Positions 5,976 to 6,716 of a stretch of 6,716 nucleotides of DNA are shown here, one piece after another. The stretch covers positions 1-6,716 of the forward strand of contig JAHECM010000105.1 of NCBI GenBank assembly GCA_024641725.1, read 5' to 3'. How positions within the stretch are numbered: the stretch's first letter is position 1; each line of letters begins with the position of its first letter. The notes beneath the pieces are model-generated. The model did not search any database. It saw only the letters and a list, made by a program, of their open reading frames with translations, and was not told the origin of the DNA. The translations under genes were made by a program, and so were the position numbers. Source of the DNA: Limnohabitans sp. GTDB taxonomy: Bacteria; Pseudomonadota; Gammaproteobacteria; Burkholderiales; Burkholderiaceae_C.

Positions 5976-6716
5976 TGGGCTCTTTGGTGTCGCTGTGCGT
6001 GGGCACCTCGTTTGCCAAAACCCTGTTCCCGGCCATGGGGGCCGAAGGCATCACCGCCTACCGTTTGGTGCTGGCCATGCTCATGTTGATGCTGGCATTT
6101 CGGCCTTGGCGCAGGCGCTGGCAAGCGGCCGACCTGTGGCCGCTGGTGCTGTACGGGGTCACGCTGGGCACCATGAACTTGCTGTTTTACAAAGCCATTG
6201 CGCTCATTCCGCTGGGCTTGGCCATTGCCATCGAGTTCACCGGGCCACTGGCGGTGGCCTTGTGGAGCTCGCGCCATGCGCGCGATTTGCTCTGGGTGGC
6301 GCTGGCGGCCATCGGGCTGGGCTTGATCTTGCCGCTGCAGGGGCTGGGTGCCCCGCAAGCGCTGCCCTTGGCGGGCGTGGCCTGCGCACTGGCGGCCGGT
6401 GGGTGCTGGGCGCTGTACATCGTCTTTGGGCAAAGGGTGGCCCGCCGCTACGGGCGCGACGCCACGCCCGTGGGCATGTTGTTCGCGGCGCTGGTGGTCC
6501 TGCCGGCGGCGCTGCTGGAATCGGGCAGCGCCCTCTTCAACCCCGACTGGCTGGCCGTCGGTCTGGTGGTGGCACTGCTGTCGAGCGCCGTGCCCTACGC
6601 GCTGGAGATGTACGCCCTGAACCACCTGCCCAAAGGCACCTTCAGCATCTTGCTGAGCCTGGAACCGGCGGTCGGGGCCCTGGCCGGTTGGCTGGTTTTG
6701 TCTGAAAACCTGAGCC
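5942..6716 (+). CDS. rhtA: RhtA-like EamA/DMT-family exporter, N-terminal 258 codons (partial at right edge)
   Basis: This is a drug/metabolite-transporter family inner-membrane protein whose nearest recognisable relative is RhtA, the E. coli threonine/homoserine exporter. Conserved stretches include GTSFAKTLFPAMGAEGITAYRL (21-42), YGVTLGTMNLLFYKAI (71-86), IPLGLAIAIEFTGPLAVALW (89-108), WALYIVFGQR (156-165), SSAVPYALEMYAL (214-226) and LLSLEPAVGALAGW (237-250). Two EamA repeats are visible, about 8-132 and 145 onward, with nine hydrophobic segments before the edge; one more is expected beyond it, since E. coli RhtA is 295 aa. The GTG at 5942 is the only start that keeps all of TM1, because the frame has a TGA at 5930-5932. 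An ATG at 5975 would remove 11 residues and shorten TM1. No clear ribosome-binding site precedes either. The actual substrate is inferred only from the family. The gene is divergent from yajC. Confidence 0.9.
   Translation, partial: MSFPVWPVAALMGSLVSLCVGTSFAKTLFPAMGAEGITAYRLVLAMLMLMLAFRPWRRRWQAADLWPLVLYGVTLGTMNLLFYKAIALIPLGLAIAIEFTGPLAVALWSSRHARDLLWVALAAIGLGLILPLQGLGAPQALPLAGVACALAAGGCWALYIVFGQRVARRYGRDATPVGMLFAALVVLPAALLESGSALFNPDWLAVGLVVALLSSAVPYALEMYALNHLPKGTFSILLSLEPAVGALAGWLVLSENLS

Noticed and set aside
5822..6625. A 267-codon open frame on the - strand opposite rhtA.
   Set aside because: Its Gln-, His- and Arg-rich translation is typical of the complement of a GC-rich membrane-protein gene, while the + strand frame matches RhtA along its whole length.

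Overview
This window looks like a piece of a betaproteobacterial chromosome. It is GC-rich (roughly 60% or more by eye) and densely coding. The proteins read like those of Burkholderiales, probably Comamonadaceae (a Limnohabitans, Rhodoferax or Acidovorax type of organism). That placement comes from protein character and codon use, not from a database search. I see no tRNA, rRNA, insertion sequence, CRISPR array, phage gene or origin. No gene stands out in base composition.

Layout, left to right. (1) Leftward: the 5' two thirds of fmt, cut by the left edge (1-644), preceded in its operon by def (652-1158). These genes add and remove the N-terminal formyl group of bacterial translation. (2) A 139-bp divergent spacer with an imperfect inverted repeat and a weak promoter candidate. 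(3) Rightward: dprA (1298-2467), the RecA loader used in natural transformation. Its 3' end runs into a tandem array of an 11-bp repeat that fills the short convergent spacer. (4) Leftward: the operon yajC (5440-5775), secD (3489-5369), secF (2519-3472), which encodes the accessory SecDF-YajC membrane complex that uses the proton gradient to help complete Sec-dependent export. (5) A 166-bp divergent spacer with overlapping promoter candidates and a 15-bp palindrome next to the yajC ribosome-binding site. (6) Rightward: a RhtA-type EamA/DMT-family exporter, cut by the right edge (5942-6716), possibly preceded by a 31-codon leader ORF.

I found no novel multi-gene system; the genes are recognisable housekeeping or widely conserved families. 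The signals worth a second look are small and regulatory: a terminator-like hairpin plus U-tract between yajC and secD, the palindrome beside the yajC start, the overlapping divergent promoters and leader ORF before rhtA, and the 11-bp array that puts TGA in all three frames after dprA.
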